A stretch of 64,000 bases of DNA, from NCBI RefSeq assembly GCF_014256275.1, contig NZ_JACCFE010000002.1:5498001-5562000 (forward strand). Reading direction: 5' to 3'. Each line of letters starts with the position of its first letter. Within the stretch, counting starts at the first letter, position 1. This document shows positions 61,680 through 64,000 of this stretch, in pieces. The notes below the pieces were generated by a model. The model was not told the origin of the DNA and did no database searches. It was given only the letters and a program-made list of their open reading frames with translations. Both the position numbers and the translations under genes were made by a program. The DNA comes from Rhodococcus sp. 4CII. GTDB lineage: Bacteria > Actinomycetota > Actinomycetes > Mycobacteriales > Mycobacteriaceae.

Positions 61680-61832
61680 ATGGGATGGATGTTGCTGGTG
61701 TCGGTGATGTCGATCGTGGCGGGGCTGTGGACCGTGGTCCTGCTACTCGAACACCAGGACAGGCGGACGGCGGCGAGATCGCTTACGTCGTGCGGTGAAA
61801 ACGTCCGGAGGAGGCCTGATCTCGCGGCTTGA
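61680..61832 (+). CDS. Small single-helix membrane protein (tentative)
   Basis: 50 codons from the ATG at 61680, behind a good AGGGGG ribosome binding site 8-9 bp upstream. MGWMLLVSVMSIVAGLWTVV begins a predicted transmembrane helix, followed by a basic tail (EHQDRRTAARS...RRRPDLAA). It overlaps the 3' end of the SDR on the opposite strand by 50 bp. It may be a real small protein or the start of one truncated by rearrangement. Confidence 0.4.
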   Translation: MGWMLLVSVMSIVAGLWTVVLLLEHQDRRTAARSLTSCGENVRRRPDLAA

Positions 61833-62529
61833 CGACGATCTGGTCGATGTTCACGTGGGACGGCCGCGAGGCGACGAATCCGATGATGTCGGCGATGTCC
61901 GAGGCCATCAGCGGGGTGATGCCCTCGTAGACCTTGTCGGCGCGTTCCTGGTCGCCCTCGAAGCGGACCAGTGAGAATTCGGTTTCCACTGCGCCCGGGG
62001 CGATCTCGGTGACCCGGACCGGCTGGCCGAGGAGTTCCCCGCGCAGCGTGCGGTGCAGGACGGCCTGTGCGTGCTTGGCCGTCGTGTAGCCGGAACCGTT
62101 GTCGTACGCCTCGAGCGCAGCCACGGAGGTGACGGTGACGACCAGGCCGTCGCCCGACTCGACGAGCTTCGGCAGCAACGCCTTCGTGACCCGAAGGGTG
62201 CCCAGGACATTCGTTTCCCACATCCACCGCCAGTCGTCGAGATCGGCCTCGGCGACGGTGGCCAGTCCCTTGGCGCCGCCCGCATTGTTGACGAGCACGT
62301 CGACTCTCGGAAGTACCGCGGCGAACGCGTCCACGGAATCCTGATTCGTGACGTCGAGTTCGAGCGCGGTACCACCGATGTCTTCGGCGATCTTTTCCAG
62401 ACGATCCAGTCGCCGGGCCCCGATGACCACGTGAAATCCCTGCTCGGCAAGGGTGCGGGCGGTGGCTTCCCCGATTCCGGAGCTCGCTCCGGTGACGACG
62501 GCGATGCGGGTGTCAGGTGAAAGGGTCAT
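61783..62529 (-). CDS. Short-chain dehydrogenase/reductase (Rv0484c-like)
   Basis: 248 aa SDR: TGASSGIG, VVIGARRLDRLEKIAEDIGG, ELDVTNQDSVDAF, NNAGGAKG, VTSVAALEAYDNGSGYTTAKHA. The YdfG-like pattern (APGAVETEFSLVRFEGD) places it with Rv0484c-type oxidoreductases, which also follow murB-lprQ. Substrate unknown. It follows the TauD gene on the minus strand by 9 bp. Confidence 0.88.
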   Translation of the reverse strand: MTLSPDTRIAVVTGASSGIGEATARTLAEQGFHVVIGARRLDRLEKIAEDIGGTALELDVTNQDSVDAFAAVLPRVDVLVNNAGGAKGLATVAEADLDDWRWMWETNVLGTLRVTKALLPKLVESGDGLVVTVTSVAALEAYDNGSGYTTAKHAQAVLHRTLRGELLGQPVRVTEIAPGAVETEFSLVRFEGDQERADKVYEGITPLMASDIADIIGFVASRPSHVNIDQIVVKPRDQASSGRFHRTT

Positions 62530-62538
62530 GCCGTCATG

Positions 62539-63486
62539 TTAGGGCTCGTCGACGACGGAGTATCCACTCGCGTCGCCGGCGATACTGCGGCTGCGCTCGC
62601 CCCGGATGTCGACGGGGACGTCGCCCGCCAGGGTGATGCGGTTGAGGCGCCGGTACTGGTCGTCGTAGTCGGCGACCGCGTAATGCTGCGTGGCGCGGTT
62701 GTCCCAGATGGCGACGTCGCCGTCCTGCCAGTTCCACCGCGTGGTGAACTCGAGCGAGATGGCGTGGTCCTGCAGAACCCGGAACAGCGCCTGCGACTGG
62801 GTGCTGCTCAGGCCGACGAGGCTCTTGATGAAATGGCCGAGCAGGAGGGTGCGTTCACCGGTCTCGGGGTGCACGCGCACCACCGGGTGCTCCGTCTCGA
62901 AGTACGTGGACTGGAACTCGGCGCGGTACTCGGTCGCCTTCTCGTCCTGCGCGCGCTCCGCACTGGTCGCGGCGTAGTCGTAGACGTTGGTGTGCGTCGC
63001 CCACAGGTTGTCGGCGAGAACCTTCAGGGGTTCGGGCAGTGCGTTGTAGGCGGCGACACCCGATGCCCACGTGGTGGATCCGCCGTAGGTGGGGAGTTTC
63101 ACGGCACGCAGGATCGACGCCTTCGGGATGCGATCGACGAACGTGACGTCGGTGTGCCAGCTGTTGGCCTTGCCGTAGTCGGAGTCGATGGGCAGGATCT
63201 TCGTGCCGCGCGACGTGACTGTCGGGTGGGCGGTGGTGGGGGAGCCGAGGAGCTCCGCGAACTCGTACTGGGAGTCGTCGGTCAGGTGATCCTGGCCGCG
63301 GAAGAAGATGACCTTGTGGTCGAGCAGCGCCTGGCGGATGAGTGACACGGTGGCGGGGTCGAGGTGGCCGCCGAGCCGGACGCCGTCGATCCGGGCGCCG
63401 ATGTGGGCGCCGAGCTTGACGACGCTCGCAGCGGAGGGGGAAGCGTCCGCTTCGGTCACGGACTCGGGCGCGAAATCGATGGACAT
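62539..63486 (-). CDS. TauD/TfdA-family Fe(II)/2-oxoglutarate dioxygenase
   Basis: 315 aa. Iron ligands H-x-D in SWHTDVTFVDRIPKAS and the distal His in NRATQHYAVADYDDQYRRLNR, whose Arg binds 2-oxoglutarate. The N-terminal LGAHIGARIDGVRLGGHLD and VIFFRGQDHLTD are typical of taurine/alkylsulfate dioxygenases (TauD, AtsK, Rv3406). It would release sulfite or sulfate from an organosulfur compound; exact substrate unproven. Operon with the SDR. The 176 bp between it and the chorismate mutase gene show nothing I can assign. Confidence 0.9.
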   Translation of the reverse strand: MSIDFAPESVTEADASPSAASVVKLGAHIGARIDGVRLGGHLDPATVSLIRQALLDHKVIFFRGQDHLTDDSQYEFAELLGSPTTAHPTVTSRGTKILPIDSDYGKANSWHTDVTFVDRIPKASILRAVKLPTYGGSTTWASGVAAYNALPEPLKVLADNLWATHTNVYDYAATSAERAQDEKATEYRAEFQSTYFETEHPVVRVHPETGERTLLLGHFIKSLVGLSSTQSQALFRVLQDHAISLEFTTRWNWQDGDVAIWDNRATQHYAVADYDDQYRRLNRITLAGDVPVDIRGERSRSIAGDASGYSVVDEP

Positions 63487-63662
63487 GATGGACCTTTCGG
63501 ATACCGGAGGCGGTGGAGTCCCGTAACCGAACCATCGCGGCGCGAGTTGCCGGAAGGATTTGCGTCACCCTGATCGCAACCGGACGGCGAACAACGCCCA
63601 GTGCCGCTGGGGCGCTGGACGCTGCTCTCGCTCCCGGTGTCGACCGAGTTGTGGTGTGGGGG

Positions 63663-63956
63663 CTACCGCTTCCGGTAGGTCGAGGAGAACGGCGGACGCG
63701 CCAGCCGGAGCAGTTCGAGGGCGAGCAGGGAACCCCGTGGCCCCAGTTCGTCCTGATACCGCCGGATCACGTCCGTCTCGCCGCCCAGCGCGACCATGGG
63801 CGCTCCTGTCTCGACCCGAGTCCGCGCGGCGAGCTGTGCGAGAGCGAGCCGGCGATTGACGGCGTCCAGGATCTCCGCGTCGAGGCGGGCGATCTCGGCG
63901 TGAATCCGGCTCAGGTCGGCGGACCCGGTGGCGGGTTCCGCGTGGATCTCGGTCAT
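63663..63956 (-). CDS. Chorismate mutase (AroQ type)
   Basis: 97 aa from the ATG at 63956 behind GAGGAG. All-helical CM domain: IHAEIARLDAEILDAVNRRLALAQLAA, with Arg residues in NRR and ARTRVETGAP, and GGETDVIRRYQDELGPRG. It converts chorismate to prephenate for Phe/Tyr synthesis. Length matches the cytoplasmic AroQ-delta type, which is often stimulated by DAHP synthase. It starts 44 bp from the window edge. Confidence 0.85.
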   Translation of the reverse strand: MTEIHAEPATGSADLSRIHAEIARLDAEILDAVNRRLALAQLAARTRVETGAPMVALGGETDVIRRYQDELGPRGSLLALELLRLARPPFSSTYRKR

Positions 63957-64000
63957 CGTCGCTCCTCGACCTGGTGAAGACCTGGTTGCTGTGTACATTC

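Noticed and set aside
1..64000. CRISPR arrays, insertion sequences, integrase genes or phage genes
   Set aside because: I saw no regularly spaced repeats, transposase or integrase motifs, so the island borders are inferred only from gene remnants and synteny.

Overview
The window is high-GC actinobacterial DNA, most likely a large-genome Rhodococcus or close relative (Mycobacteriales). Supporting signs are a complete Mce import operon, an FprB-type ferredoxin/NADP reductase, an F420-dependent LLM oxidoreductase of the Rv3520c type, a mycofactocin-type SDR, and a right flank whose gene order (deoC, small membrane protein, DUF2505, murB, lipoprotein L,D-transpeptidase, SDR) I recognise from the Mycobacterium tuberculosis Rv0478-Rv0484c region.

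1-9.6 kb: an Mce operon (ATPase with 5' end outside the window, two YrbE permeases, MceA-F including a lipoprotein MceE, one Mce-associated protein), nearly all genes overlapping or a few bases apart. 9.6-14.2 kb: a divergent TetR gene and a four-gene operon (Rieske oxygenase, crotonase, hotdog thioesterase, class III CoA-transferase). The inverted repeat AGACA-N5-TGTCT occurs in the divergent promoter and again in front of the CoA-transferase.

14.2-52.3 kb: a large CoA-dependent catabolic island. It holds three acyl-CoA ligases, an AAHS-type MFS transporter, three paralogous molybdopterin (DMSO-reductase family) oxidoreductases interleaved with a ferredoxin/NADP reductase, several SDRs, two further crotonases, an F420 LLM enzyme, two thiolase-like proteins with a DUF35 partner, two aldehyde dehydrogenases, a fused double CaiB protein, an acyl-CoA dehydrogenase, a second Rieske oxygenase, a tandem-GNAT protein, an alpha/beta hydrolase, a VanB-type reductase and a second MFS. 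Nearly every transcription unit is preceded by a 19-bp operator-like sequence of the form AAYCTA-N7-TAGRTT, the geometry of the classical tetO. The only TetR gene in the island (44870-45526) has a TetR-like recognition helix and sits in an operon led by such a site. I infer one regulator controlling about ten promoters over 36 kb. The substrate is not evident; ligases, Rieske enzymes, the AAHS transporter and a retro-aldolase-like pair suggest an aromatic, alicyclic or isoprenoid acid with a side chain.

52.3-64 kb: core genes (purU, a methyltransferase, deoC, DUF2505 pair, murB, L,D-transpeptidase, SDR, TauD dioxygenase, chorismate mutase). Within it are three decayed genes across the window's right half (lipase fragment 38.3 kb, nitrilase N-terminus 52.4 kb, Ro/TROVE gene with an internal deletion 56.5-57.0 kb) and, just upstream of the broken Ro gene, an apparently intact Y RNA whose tRNA-like module is circularly permuted (57130-57232, minus strand).
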